A stretch of DNA of 64,000 nucleotides, taken from NCBI GenBank assembly GCA_930367215.1, contig OV884058.1, positions 167,134,478 to 167,198,477 on the forward strand. Direction: 5' to 3'. The translations under genes and the position numbers were made by a program. Within the stretch, counting starts at the first letter, position 1. The number at the start of each line of letters is the position of its first letter. The notes below the pieces were generated by a model. It made no database searches and had not been told where the DNA came from. It worked only from the letters and a program-made list of their open reading frames with translations. The DNA is from Pollenia angustigena (taxonomy: Eukaryota; Arthropoda; Insecta; Diptera; Polleniidae). Shown here in pieces: positions 1-12,669 of this stretch.

Positions 1-846
1 TCCATAATTAATAATGCTATCATAACAAAATTTGAAGGACTAGAAACAAGACTGTAACATTTCGTGAAGATCTGTCAATAATATACCCTAGACCCCATAT
101 AAACGCTACTCCCAGAAAACAGTTTAGTACGCCTAAAACCATAATTAATAATGCTATCATTTTTGGCTCGTCACAGTTTCATAGCACTGGAAATGACACT
201 GTGAAATTTCGTAAAGATCGGTCCATAATTTACCCTAGGTCCCATATAACCCCTAGTTAAGTACACCTAAAACCGTAAAAAATAATGCTATCATAACAAA
301 ACTTAGTACATCACAGTTTTATAGGACTAAAACAAAGACTATAAATTTTCGTGAAGATCGGTCCATAATTTACTCTAGGTCCCATATAAACCCTTCTTTC
401 CTGAAAACAGTTAAGTGCGCCTAAAACCGTAAAAAATAATGCTATCATAACAAAATTTGGTACATCACAGTTTTATAGGACTATAAATGACACTGTAAAA
501 TTTCATGAAGATCTGTTCATAATTTAAACTAGGCCCCATATAAACCCTACTCTCGTAAAACGGTTTAGTACGCCTATGACCATAATTAATAATGCTATCA
601 TAACAAAATTTGATACATCACAGTTTTATAGGACTACAATTTGAAACCCAGTTTGTCCATTTCTTTTGAGTTTTTCGAGAGTGAACGTGTTTTCAACAGA
701 CGGACATGACTAAATCGACTTAGAATTACTCAAGGAGCCAGAATATATATACTTTATGGGGTCTGAGATGAATAATAAAAAAGTTTCACACGGAATGACA
801 AACTTAGTATACCCTCTTCACAACTTATTGTGGTGGATGGTATAAT
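1..846 (-). mobile_element. DINE-1/INE-1-like element, copy A (cut by window edge)
   Basis: It ends at the right with the hairpin-forming terminus (TTATACCATCCACCACAATA read on the minus strand). It carries the conserved core near 700-780 (gtctgagatgaataataaaa, tatatatactttatgggg). Positions 1-620 are 4-5 diverged tandem units; the motif atgctatcat recurs at 14, 151, 285, 439 and 592, a period of 134-154 bp. The family resembles Drosophila INE-1 (Helentron-associated, non-autonomous). No ORF is present. Confidence 0.8.
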
Positions 847-1159
847 AAAAATGCAACAAAAATCACAGTTTTGGTCTAAAAACATATATCTTAACATAAT
901 TTCGAATGAAATGGGTTTTATTATATTGTAATCGGTGAACAACTTTTGATTTCATTCACAATTACTGAGAAAACTAAATATCGATGTCCATTCAAAAATA
1001 ACATTCACATTCAAATCACTGTATAAAAATTCATTCAGGGGATCAAGATAGACTGTATAGAATAAGTTCGCTGTAGAGAAATTCGAATGTGATTTCTGTT
1101 TCTTTTAGGGTAACAAGTGATAAAGAGTTTATCAAAGTTATTTACGGGAATACAAAATT
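847..1159. other. no gene seen
   Basis: AT-rich sequence between DINE copy A and a dispersed repeat. I see no supported feature. Confidence 0.5.
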
Positions 1160-1320
1160 TATTTTTGTATGACGTGCTAAATTCCCAATTTTTCATATTT
1201 GATAAATACACTGAAATTTATTGTTAAGGGAAAGCTAGCTTCTATGCGCATTTCACTGGTTGCTTAGGCCATATCATCAGGAAACCTTTTCCAAAGATTT
1301 TAGAAAAGCTACAAATATTA
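1160..1320 (-). repeat. dispersed repeat, copy 1
   Basis: It matches 22428-22560 in inverted orientation (cctgatgatatggcctaagc, tttatcaaatatgaaaaatt). Both copies lie 0.3-0.5 kb from a DINE end. The nature of the repeat is not recognised. Confidence 0.6.
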
Positions 1321-3715
1321 TACAAATAAAACCCTAAAGCGGGTTTAACCTTAAACCTAATGGAATAAATCCTCATTTTATTTAATTAAGTCGCCAAACT
1401 GATTATGAAAAGGATTTACATGAGCATCTGCCATATGGCCTAACCTCATAGTGAATTCAAATCACATTGGTGACAAGTTGCGCGTTTACTTACCGCCTCT
1501 AGAGTTTGAGAGACACTATCACACAGCTGAAAATTTTAATGTGTTGTCCGGAAAAATTATTCACTCGTATTTGTTAAAGAGCTGGAGCTAGCTAACTTAC
1601 ACTGCTTTGGAGAAAGACAAGGGCTTCTGTTGAATAGCAACATCACTAAGGGATAGTCCTCCCCTAAGCTGAACGCTCCTACATGTGGTTAAAGCTCAGC
1701 CCTTGTGTTGACTTTTCAGTACTTTCCCGCAACTTTGGTCTTAAACCACAACCACCACGTGATATCTCCTAAAATATCTTGTAAGATGTCAGGCAAAACT
1801 GCCGGAAAGACAATCTCCCTGAATGGCTGAACGCATTTCTCTCAAGAAGAATAGTCAGGCTGGTAGCATGTCACCGGGGGCTACTTACTCCCGTGGTACC
1901 AGATAGGACGTGTCAAATTTGGATATTGGCTCATTCCCAGGTACGGACTACACCTGATTTACCCCGGAGGAGGTATTACCAAAATAATAACTATTCTGGA
2001 GATGATTCCTATACCCCCAGGGGGCCGTCACCAAACAATAGATAAACTAAACATAACCTCAATTTATAATGTAAAAATAATATGTGCAAGTATGTTACTA
2101 TGTTAAATACATACATAAATATTTTGCACACTCACTGCTAAAAAAATGAATGTGGGAAGTATCAAATTGGAACTTGACACCAAAATAAATCCAGTAAAAT
2201 GTTTTAAAGTTCATACAGAAGACAAAAATATTGTGGGTAATTTTTTATGTGTACAATTTTTGTGTGGATTTTTTTTGTTATTTTTTTTTTGTTGTAAAAC
2301 TCTTGTATGCACTTTTACGACTTGTCGACGTTTTATGTTCTAAATAAGAAAATATTACTTTTTGTTTACGTACAATAACACAAAATTCAATAAATGCACA
2401 TCGATTTAAAATGACATCGTAAAAAGAACCGAAAATAAAAACTGAAGTTGATAACGAATCGATAAAAAAAAAGAACTGAACAACAGACAAGGCGACATTT
2501 GTGTCAAACTAAATGACACAATTTGTGCTTTTGTTATCAAGATAATGTTGGAGCACATGAGTTTTTGGTGAATATTTTATTGGAAGATATAATTCAGGTT
2601 GAAATAAATTTGGTAGGAATTGTAAGGTTGTGCTTAAGTAATATTAGAATGCCATACATTTTATAGCATTTTTTTGGAGAATTAGTTGGCGTTGATAGTG
2701 ACAAGTTTTTATGTCGGATATCCAATTTCGTGAACAAGGGAGATGTAGAAACAGAGAGCATAAAATGCTTGAAATATAGTAGGATTTGGAAGAAAGCTAG
2801 TTTAATTGTATTGAAAAAATTGCGTAAACAAAATTAGCTTGATATCCGAAAAAACTCAGTTTATGTATTTGGTTAAAAATGCGCTTTTTTTTTGAAAATT
2901 TTACACAATTTTTTGAGTGAAATGTCGCCAACAATTATACTTCTACCAAAACTTCAATTTCTCAATTGTTAACTGTGTTGCCAAGTAGTCAATATTTAAC
3001 ATTACCTGTAGACATATTAGTTTATTTTTTTTTTTATAAAAATGTGATGTTATTGTTAAAACTTAGCATTAAAATGATGATAATATATTTGTTTTTTCAA
3101 TATTAATTTATCGAATCTTCATATACTAAATATGAACTAACAATTATTAATCAAATCTTATCCTAATACTTTGTTTTGTGTCTTGCCTGTGCCAGACTAC
3201 AAATTTCGTCATCACGATTTCTATTCACATATGTAGGTGTTTATCGCTCTTCTGATTGGGTGAGTGCTGCAGTGTCTCTTCTTCTTCTAATATATAGCAA
3301 CGTTTTTGTTTTGTTTTGTAATTTTTTTTAAAAACACAGAAAATCAGCTATAAACATTATTATTATTTTACTAAGTACTAGTTAATTGATACAAAACTCA
3401 TCCCCGGTAACACTGTTTCTTCATTTGTCATTTTACTTGCTGCAAGTGTCAAAAATTTACTTGCGATAGAATTATCTTGCCAGTTGAGGTGCAAGTACGA
3501 AAAATGTGATGGTGTTAGGGAAAAAGTGTGAGTGCATTGGAGTTGTTCGAACTTGCACTTGCATATGGCAACGGGCGGTTAGCAATTACCTTTATTTACA
3601 TATACTTCTTTCAAAAAAATTGATGAAAGTCAATTTCTAGTAACTAGTTTTGAAGTAAAGCATATTTTACACATAAAGCTTTCTGCATCAATCTAAACAA
3701 CTAGCAGTCGGAATA
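1321..3715. other. intergenic, nothing recognised
   Basis: It includes a less AT-rich island at 1.43-2.04 kb (for example 1870-1990, with ccccggaggaggtattacc and accccc-type blocks) that carries no sustained frame and could be an old transposon or LINE UTR. Homopolymer-T tracts occupy 2.26-2.30 kb. No gene supported. Confidence 0.45.
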
Positions 3716-3718
3716 TAA

Positions 3719-4281
3719 GGGTGCGTACAGAGTGGCAGCTTTGTTGTCGAGCCGATCCGACTGACGCTTATAGCGAGAATTTGTTAATGCGAGAAACAAG
3801 TTTGAGTGTGCATAGTGGATGCGAGAATCAGTGCTAATATTGTATCTATTATTTGTGTGTTATGTATGTTTGCATGCATTTTTTAAATTTTTTATAATTG
3901 TTATAATTTTATTTAATTTTTATTATTTATTTGAATTTGAATTTTTTTGTTTAATTTTTATTTTATTTTTTAATATTTATTATTTTTTTTTTAATTTTTG
4001 ATTGCATGTTTTATTTACTTTTTCTAACATTTTTGTTTTTAATTTTTTTAAAATGTTTTCCAAATGTTAAATAACATAAACAATGTTTTTGGCGCTGGAA
4101 TATGCTTTGGAACTGTTTTCTCGCATTCAATCAGCTTTGGGCTCTGACCAGCTCGGCGCCCGCTATGAGCTGTTCGCGCTTATTTGTACTGACTTGTATA
4201 GTACCAGTTTTCTCGCATTGGTTCTCGCAATAAGGGTCAGTCGGCTCGGCTCGGCGACAAGCGGCCACTCTGTACGCACCC
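3719..4281. mobile_element. 563-bp Harbinger-like TIR element
   Basis: TIRs GGGTGCGTACAGAGTGGC and its complement are flanked by TAA (3716-3718, 4282-4284). The inside is T-rich and the ends carry extra inverted motifs (gtcagtcggctcggctcggc). There is no transposase. Confidence 0.8.
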
Positions 4282-4284
4282 TAA

Positions 4285-6833
4285 GGGGGGTGGGGCATAA
4301 TTTCTCAATTACTATTTTGAAAAAAATTTATATCTCGCATATTCCGCACGTTTTTCGGCCAAAAATCATTTAAAGATACCAATTGTGATTGCTATAGGAC
4401 AACAGTAATCGTCTTGCCTGATTTCAGCAGCTTTTTGTTTATAAGAATAGATGGGAGCCTTTTTTCCCACGTTACCTTGGCGTCGTGGATATTCGTCTAG
4501 TTGACCTTTGCTTCACATACGACTTCTTGCGCTTGGGATTGTCATGTTATGGCTACATTTTTTCAAGGCTAGAGTAAAAAGTCGATACAGAAATTACGGC
4601 GTTCAATCCGCATTTCGTACATGCAAAAACATATTTCAACTTTTCTCGTCTTAAACTCGTGTGTTACCTAATTTCCTTGCTTTTTGATTATCCCTGCTGC
4701 TTGCAAAGGTATCGAAGTTGCCTCGCCTCAAGTGTTGATTTTAAAAGTTATTCTTCTCGAACTTGACAAGAATCTTATGAAGTAATTCCTTTAATTCATA
4801 ATTTTTAAACTTTGTCTTCCACGGCGAAATCACTACTTCTGAGTGCCACAAATCATCATATTCAGAATAAACGGTAGTGAGCAATCGTTGACCTAGGGGA
4901 AAGAGAACTAATACCAAACTTGTCACGCGACAGTAGGTAGGGACCGGTTCTAGTTCTAACACTTTACAGGAAGGGGACTTGTCAATTTAACATGGCGATG
5001 TTTTATGAGGTAAGCCCCACCTTTTTGACACTTTGTAACAGGTCATTGAAATAACCTAAATGGATACATTCAATTTCGATTTAACTAAGTCTGTCGCAGA
5101 TATTGTCCCGAGTGAACCATGTTAATATGAAAGATTCCGTTTATATAAAGTAATAGAACCAGAGAGAATCGGCCACTACCCGCATAAAATCCATTCACAT
5201 GACCAATTTTGTGTCAATTACCTTTCCTCTAAAGTAACTACACTAACGCTAGCACCAGTTAAGTGATATGTCTTGTTCTCACATATGACAATTCAATCCT
5301 TTTTATTATATGTTCACTTATGTTCACTGGTCACGGAATAAGTGCTTTAAGAACAATTAACACACATTTCCCGCAGGTTGTTTTTCAGCCGCACTTTTTC
5401 CAATTGAATAGCAAAACCTTATTAACACAAATTTCGACATTTTCGCATAAAGTCTAAGTGAGCATAATGTTTAGCCTGAAAATCGGTGATTTAGAGGAAA
5501 ACAACAGCCAGAAATTTTCTTGGAGAGGGAACTGGAAGTTTTAGGAAATTTCACAATATATCAATCTCGGATCTTAGATTAGGTGAACATTGGTGCTTAC
5601 GATCTGGGCCCGCCCCGGTTCACGGATTATGGGAGGACTAGGGTACTTTTGGCCACTAACCGAGCGTGGAATTACCTTTTAGGGAAAGCTGATTAGGTCA
5701 GGGTAGATTGTATGAGGGATTTGCTATTTTAACTGAGGCCTGTGGATGAGCAGCACGGGTGCAAGGGGCTACCTTGAGTATCTAGATATTAGAAGGTCAT
5801 ATTGGCTTTATGATAAGAATTATGATCGTAGTCACCATATTAAGATTATTATTAAATCATATTAGAACCAAAAATATTTGTAACATTAAATCATACTATT
5901 TTTCCCTTAATTATATTCTTATTATATTAATCGGTAAGTTGTGAAAACCTGCCTAAGAAGTAATCATATTATCATCATGTTAATCATAATGAATTTAGAA
6001 GTAATGATATTATGATACAGTGGTGCTGTCACAACGATAAAAAATAAATTGAAATTTTTTGCATTGATTTTTTATTTTTTTTTAATGTAAATACAATTTC
6101 TATATTTTTTTTAATTTCTCTACACTTCTTTATTTTAATGAGTATTTATTTTTAATTGTTAAACCACTCAGTCAAAATAAATCCATAGGCATATTTAAAA
6201 CAAACGACAAAGCTGATTCAAAATTATTTCCAAATGGCGCTAACATTATACTATTGGAGTAAACATATATTGTCTGCATCTTGAGCATACTATAACTACA
6301 AGTATATAAATATATCATGTTATGACTATTAAATATAATGAAATGGTTGTGTGTTGTATAATATGTTTTCAAAGTTATCATTATTTAGTTGATAGAAAAA
6401 TAATTATTTTTCAGTCAACAATACTCAAATAACTATAATATTGCCGATATTTAATAAAAACAACAATATTTTGTGTACGACAACAATATATTGCAACAAT
6501 AAACATAGTGCCGTAACCATGCCCAACCATATTTTTTTCTGCGTGGTTGAGCAGATTGAGTCGGCATATCGAGAGCCCACAGCTCGAGATTCTGATGGGA
6601 TCCGACCTTGCTGTATATCAAGCGGCTAAGAACTGGGCATTTGTGGGACTATTGTTTTTCTTTCCCTTCCGATATTAACTTCCAGTATTTCTTATGCTTT
6701 CACTCTTTCTTTTCTTCTTAATCTCCTTTTATTAGCTTTTATAAGCTTAGCCTGGACCATACTGGTCTCGTGTGAGGATGTAAAGATTGACGTCACCAGC
6801 CTTTCTATCTATCCTAACCTATTTAAAGCTAAG
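4285..6833. other. intergenic, nothing recognised
   Basis: Mixed AT-rich sequence with short frames only. The 5.55-5.80 kb part has higher GC (gatctgggcccgccccggtt) but no coherent protein. The 6.53-6.80 kb part has a 'gagattctgatgggatccg' block without recognisable identity. Confidence 0.4.
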
Positions 6834-6835
6834 AT

Positions 6836-7722
6836 CCCACTATCGGCTCAAATAGCACAATCTGTGACGATTTTTATCGTGCTATATCGGCGCACATTTA
6901 AAAACATTGCACAATTTATTTTTGGGTGGTCCCATTATCGTCGCACATAGTGACAATTTTTTTCGGTTCATATCGGCCAAAACTCAATTGCGACAATAAT
7001 CGGTACAATGCGGTCACACTATCGTGCTATTTGGGCAAATTAAATCAAATGTTTTTGTTTATTTACTTGTTGGCAAACATAATTTTACTTTAGAAATTCG
7101 CTAAATTCTCCGTCCGAATATTAAATTATGTTTCCTAACAATTTTAAATAATATATTAATATATGTATGTATAATAAAAAATATATTCAATTTCATTCAA
7201 ACTTACTGCACTTGTTCTTTTTTTTTTTGTCATTGTTGTTTTGTAAACAGAAGTTTACAAACCAGGGATGGCAACATCGATACAACTGCAATGTTTTGGT
7301 TAAAGCGAATTGTTTTCTTTCATTTAGTAGTACAAATGTACTTTTTAACGTTTCAATACATAAATAATAGATGAAACAAATGTAATTTTGGTACAATTAA
7401 GCTCAAAAAAGTAAAATTTAAGTAGCCAGTTTGTGCAATTTAAAAATTTCGTTTTGCCATCCCTTGTATCGGCGCTGATTGGCGACTGTGATCGGCACAC
7501 AAGTGGCCGATAAAAATCGGTACATATTAAACAATTTGATTGCTCCTTATTGTGCAAAATAGTGTTCACATTATCGGCGCAACTAGGTTTATTTTGATTG
7601 CCCACAGTCAGCACAATTTCGGCACAGATTGTCGCATATTAAAACATTTTGACCGTTCACACTATCGGCACATGAAATACGCCAAAAATTGGTACATTGC
7701 GCCGATAGTGGGATCTTAGCTT
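6836..7722. mobile_element. 887-bp TA-flanked TIR element with repeated 'actatcgg' motif
   Basis: The TIRs are AAGCTAAGATCCCACTATCG and its complement, and TA flanks each end (6834-6835, 7723-7724). The subterminal motif cac-actatcg-gc recurs five times or more in both halves (6851, 6932, 7017, 7570, 7663), as expected of transposase-binding repeats. Inside, 7264-7470 may be a small hAT-like insert (CAGGGATGGCAA / TTGCCATCCCTTG) without a clear duplication. Confidence 0.75.
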
Positions 7723-7861
7723 TAGACACAAACCATGTGTTAAAGATACATCATCTATTGGAATCCCGCATTTTTAAGTTATAAACCCAAATTATTATTT
7801 GAATTTTTTTTTTTTGCTTTTTTTAAATAAGCAAAAATTTCGAAATTTTGGCAAAAAAATT

Positions 7862-9215
7862 TTTATGCGGAATTGACTCCTCGAGAGTAAACAGCCTAGT
7901 TCAGCTTCGACATCGTGATGCAGCGTCTGAGAAAAAATTCTTTATATATTTGATACGTCTCTGGAACCAACTTCCTGTATCTTTACAAAATTTAACCAAC
8001 GCAACTAAATTTAAAGCTTCCTTTAACTAAATTTATAGCAATCGAAATAATTGCCTTAATTGTAAAATTCAAATATTTATGTATTTAATTAAATTTTCTA
8101 TTAATAATAATTATTGATCTGAATTATTTTGTATATTATAAGGACACGTACCTATGTTAAAACTAACTTCTCTGATTCTAATACACTCAGATCTCGTTTT
8201 ATGCGGATTCAAATTTATACGATTTTTAAATTAACGATTTTTTTAAATTTTTACAGTTTTTTAAATTGTAGATGTTTTTAAGCTTTTTTGCCGTTTTTAA
8301 ATTAAACCAAGCTTGCATCACTGATATAATCGTTATACATAGTTTGTTTTATTTGGTTTTTTATATGCATAGCCGATACGTATGTATGATTGTTTTTAAA
8401 CTAATGAAGATCACATAATATTAGTTTTAAAACGAAGGCTAATTTCGGTAAAAAAATAGAATTAGAAATCAGGTGCAAGTTAGGAAAATGTTAATTTAAG
8501 CTCGTTCTTTCCTGTGTTTTACGGTACAACATTGTAATAACCACATGTACGAGTGTGAAGAAATTTGCATAACTTTTAAACCAATAGAAATCCCATAATA
8601 AAAATTTTACCATATGATAAGGCCATTCAGATTAAAAAATAAAAAAATATTAAAACTAAGACACATTTTGATTTAAATTGGTCATTTCCGGTTTTGCAGA
8701 TGAATTTTTTTTTCAAATGAATTTTTTTCTTTATTTAAAGATCAATCGATTTTCTATAAGCATCACCTTATAATTTTTTTTGTTTGCTTAGTTTTTAGTT
8801 TGAAATAATAATTTAAAACAACATTTTTTTGAAAACGGCAACGCTTTACCACCCCGTAACTCGACAAATAAACAACATATAAAAAAATATATACTTATTC
8901 ATATCTACTAGAACTATAGTTATGCAAAATATAAGGGAAATAAAGGAAACAAAATATTTTTATTGGGTTGTCCGCTTCACATATACATATTTGTTGATTT
9001 TTTTTATGCGATTTTGTTTTAATTTTTTAATTAAAATTTTAATTTATGCGGATTTTAAGAATTTTGGAACGAATCATTAGTTTTTATATGAAGCTAGAGT
9101 ATCGTTTTATGCGAATTTTTTGGGAACGCATCTATCGCATAAAACGAGACCTCAGTGTACTTTAATTAAGAGATAATGCATCTTGTTGTATTGGAAAATC
9201 ATTAAATAAATAAAT
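7862..9215 (+). pseudogene. LINE C-terminus and 3' tail, interrupted by a pogo-like element
   Basis: The plus-frame residues ending FFIYLIRLWNQLPVSLQN, then a stop at 8028, match the C-terminus common to jockey/CR1-type LINE polyproteins. The 3' UTR runs to a (AATA)n tail at 9205-9225 (attaaataaataaataaaat). It is split at 8184-9157 by a TIR element; removing that joins ttctaata with ctttaattaag. The rest of the LINE is 5'-truncated. Confidence 0.6.
8184..9157. mobile_element. 974-bp pogo-like TIR element inside the LINE 3' UTR
   Basis: The left end is CACTCAGATCTCGTTTTATG and the right end reversed is CACTGAGGTCTCGTTTTATG. TA lies on both sides (8182-8183, 9158-9159). The TCTCGTTTTATGCG core resembles pogo/Tigger termini. 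It is AT-rich with no ORF. Confidence 0.72.
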
Positions 9216-9289
9216 AAAATAATATGTACTTTTAAATAAAGCTTTTAACATTTTATTAACATTTAACATACGTACGTACACACATATAT

Positions 9290-10167
9290 CGTCAGCTCAG
9301 AATTGGTTTGGCGCATATGCCAAAAAGTCGGAGTGGAGAAAAACGACAAAGAAGATTTAAATGAAGATTTCTCAAAATGTACCCGATAGAATTTTTTTAT
9401 ATTTTTGCCACTGCTTCCGGTATATGTTTTGAAGAAAAATGTAAGTTTTTGCGCACTTTCATGAATAAAGTTAGAATTTAATAGTATACGCCACTTTTCT
9501 AAAAAAAAATTATAAAAGTGGTTTTTTGTGCTGCATACGTATGCTTATTGCGTGAGTGACTGACTCATTAATCATCGTAAAGCCTAAACTTCTAAAGCTA
9601 AAGACTTGAAATTTGGACCGGAGGTAGATCTCTCCCCAAATCGATCCACTAAGAAGGAATTTTTAAAAATTCGACTGTTTAGGGGGCAAAAAAGTGTAAA
9701 TTCGGAAACCTTTTATCTCAAAAACTAAAAGAGATACAAAAAAACTGTAATACATATCGTTGTTCTTTTGAAAAATAAGTGGACAGGTGTGTGGTACTTT
9801 TTTGAAATTCGGTTCTTTTAGGGTGAAAACCTGAATTTTGGTACGTTTTTGTCAGCCCATCTATCTTTTGATCCAATAAACCTAGAAAAAAAGTTAATAC
9901 TATAATGGGGGGAAAAAATAGTACCAAAATGGGAAATACGGGAAATATAATATCTTTCTTAAGTTTTTTGGTTCTACAACTGGTATTTTTTAATTATCGT
10001 TAATATTTCACCTCAAAACATAAAATTCAACATGCAATGTCCTGAATGAATGCTTTATATCTCAGAAACCACAAAGGGGGTATTCGAAATATATACATAA
10101 GTATACCCCATACGTAACTCAATTTTTTTAAAAATGGTCGGTAGGTCAAATCAATTCTGAGCTAACG
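9290..10167. mobile_element. 878-bp TIR element, ATAT-flanked
   Basis: CGTCAGCTCAGAATTGGTTT at the left faces CGTTAGCTCAGAATTGATTT (reversed) at the right, each flanked by ATAT. The middle (9545-9660) is similar to 24570-24700, a sequence type (gactgactcattaatcatc, gacttgaaattt) dispersed in insect genomes. No coding region was seen. Confidence 0.65.
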
Positions 10168-10279
10168 ATATTTGTATATGAAATTAAATCATAAACAAAT
10201 AACAAAATAGACTAATTGTCATTTGTAAAAATTTAAATTAAAATTGTATCAAATTAAGTCAAACTGTACCAACCAACCG

Positions 10280-10699
10280 AAAAAACAGAAGTAAAGGAAA
10301 AAACATGTGAAATCAATTAAAATGGATAATCATTCAGGAAAGCAAATTTCGATCTACCAAATGTTAAAATACAATTTGGTTTAAGGATTGATGTTTGACT
10401 AGTGACGTCAGCAGTCGTCGATGGCTGCGAGTGTAAGACGGCAAATCCATCTGAGGAGATCGAGTGGTTGCGATCGAAACATGTCATGGTAACCTGCCGG
10501 CCAGGGTTCGAGCCCGAGCCACGTCAAGAATGAAAGATTATTAATAACAATTTTAATTAATTTTCATGTTGTAAAATTCCTTTCTTCATAAAAATAATTT
10601 AATAAAAATTAAATTTCATGAACTTAAGCCTAATTAAAAATATTAAAAATTTGGATTAAAAACCATAAATAATTCAACAAAATAACCACAATACTAATC
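10280..10699 (+). repeat. 420-bp inverted arm (left) with tRNA-like B box
   Basis: It pairs with 14017-14436 in inverted orientation at about 95% by eye, with paired coordinates summing to a constant 24716. It contains GGTTCGAGCCC at 10505-10515, a near-consensus Pol III B box, and a weak A-box-like AGATCGAGTGG 48 bp upstream. Confidence 0.88.
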
Positions 10700-10788
10700 A
10701 TCTATAAAATATTTTAAAATTTAAAGATGATGCCAAACAATTTCATAAATAAAATGTTTGTAGTAGAACTAAAAAATAATAACGGAAG

Positions 10789-10801
10789 ATGCAGGAAACA
10801 A

Positions 10802-10832
<31 letters not shown>

Positions 10833-11031
10833 TATTTCCGGCGATGTAAATCTCTCTACAATACAAAAGTCCATAACAACAATATACCACAAAGTGAAAT
10901 GGTTTGAGAAAATAAATCATTTATTTAACCCTTTAATAAATCAAAGTAGTTTTTGTAAGAAATTAAGAAAGACAGATAGGAACAAAATTATAAATTTACA
11001 GTCTAAATTTCGTAGACTTTTTTATCCTTAA
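10789..11031 (+). pseudogene. unrecognised ORF remnant inside the inverted-arm element
   Basis: A poly-A run (10800-10826) leads into a frame with GDVNLSTIQKSITTIYHKVK and KLRKTDRNKIINLQSKFRRL, a plausible basic protein fragment. It ends just where the Harbinger-like element begins (11031). I do not recognise it. It may be a relic of the enclosing element or chance. Confidence 0.25.
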
Positions 11032-12067
11032 GGTTCAGTTAGGCAAACGTTGCTGTACCCGTAATGTACCGCACCGTACTGTAAGCACGTTGGTGCACTT
11101 ATAGAACGTTTAAAAACGTGTCATATGTTTTCCCATACATAAACAAAAAGCAATAGGATACACAAAAAAAAAACCCACAGTGATGGGAATCAAAAATGTT
11201 CAAATGGTGACCGTTGTGCAGAAAAGGTACCAAGTGATTTAAATGGTATTAAAACAGTATTTTGTGAATGCAAAAAATGTTAATAATTTAATAATTATAT
11301 TATAGATTAACAATAAATAAATTTGTATTTTAGCATATATAAATGTTTAGCATACATACATATATTTGGGGTATTCACAAGGTGTGCTATCATGTTATAT
11401 TGTCATAATGTTCTAACATTTTACAATGGTTTAAAAATATTGTTGTTGCTTTGTAAACAAAAAGTGTCTAAAATTAATAGAACGTTGCTTGCTATGTTTA
11501 TTGTGCTGTCGTAATTAATCAGAAGAGACCAGAGCTGAGCGGCTGAGCCGTATCGCGTTAGTTCTTGTAGCCGTCGCCGTTGATGGTATAGTTTTATCCG
11601 GTTAACATCAAAATTTGACCTGCGGCTAGCAAGTTTTGCAAGAAATCACTTGCAACGTCAAATAAGATCGGCTTATGACTCTGCTGTTTGGTAAACAAAC
11701 AATATAAAATTTATTTCTTATTTGCGTTTGCAAAATGGAAAATAGTCAGGTAAGATCCAATTTAATTTATTAATTCATGTAAAAGAATTTAGAAATATTT
11801 TGATGTTAGTTAATTATTTATTTTTTATATTTGTTTCAAATCAGCTGATTTAAATTCAAAATAGCATACTAAATTATGAGGGGTTGTTCACAACAGTCGT
11901 ACTTTTTCATGTTATTATTTTAAGACATATGACTTTATGACACCTTGTGAATCCCCCAATTGTAAATGTGCATACACCAAACAAGGTTTTGATACCATTT
12001 AAAGTCTTTTATATGTTTCACATTTCCATTGTATGTGTATGTATATGCATTTATATATGTGTTCCTC

Positions 12068-12660
12068 TAACTCCCATTGGAGCATAGGGCGCCAATAACA
12101 GCTGATCGCCAGCGGACCCGATTTTGTGCCGTTGATCTTAACTCGTTCCAAGATAGGCCAAGACTGTTCATCTCAGTTTCGGTGGAACGTCGCCACGTTG
12201 TACGTGGTCTGCCAGGTTGCCGGCCAGATTGTTGAAATGGGTTCCATCGAAGTGCCTGTTTGGCGACGTTGTCGTTGTTTCGTCGTAGTGTATGACCAAT
12301 CCATTGCCACTTGCGCTTCCGTATTTCAATTTCTATCGGAATCTGTCTTGACTGCACTAACAGGTCGGCATTAGAGACTGTCCGAGGCCAGAAAATGCGA
12401 AGAATTCTTCTGAGACATCGGTTGACAAATGTTTGTAGGCGGTGGGTAATGATATTCGTAACTTTCCAGGTTGTGCATCCACAGAGAAGTACCGATTTGA
12501 CATTTGCTTCGAAGATTCTAAGCTTAGTGCGAAGACTTATTTTGTTGTTTTGCCATATTGGGGCTAATATGCCAAAGGATGATCTTGCCTTGTTTATTCT
12601 ACTCTCTACATCTAAGTCGGCACCTCCATTTTCGTCAATCTCACAACCCAGGTAGCAAAA
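12068..12660 (-). pseudogene. LINE ORF2 C-terminal fragment
   Basis: The minus frame reads FCYLGCEIDENGG, then INKARSSFGILAPIWQNNKI, CLRRILRIFWP, KRKWQWIGHTLRRNNDNVAK and QALRWNP followed by GRPRTTWRR, ending ALCSNGS-stop. This is the C-terminal part of the endonuclease-reverse transcriptase widely mis-annotated as craniofacial development protein 2-like. The frame is open to the natural stop, so the insertion is fairly young. The start seen in this frame lies in the inverted segment and is not native. Confidence 0.85.
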
Positions 12661-12669
12661 GTTGGAAAT

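Noticed and set aside
4083..4373. 96-codon plus-strand frame with a protein-like composition
   Set aside because: It lies across the right end of the TAA-flanked TIR element 3719-4281 and its residues come from the inverted subterminal motifs; no conserved pattern.
10505..10515. Possible functional tRNA gene
   Set aside because: Only the B box is good; no acceptor or anticodon stem could be paired, and it is duplicated in the inverted arms.
12126..12655. Plus-strand frames of 82 and 114 codons
   Set aside because: They are antisense to the well-supported minus-strand LINE C-terminus.
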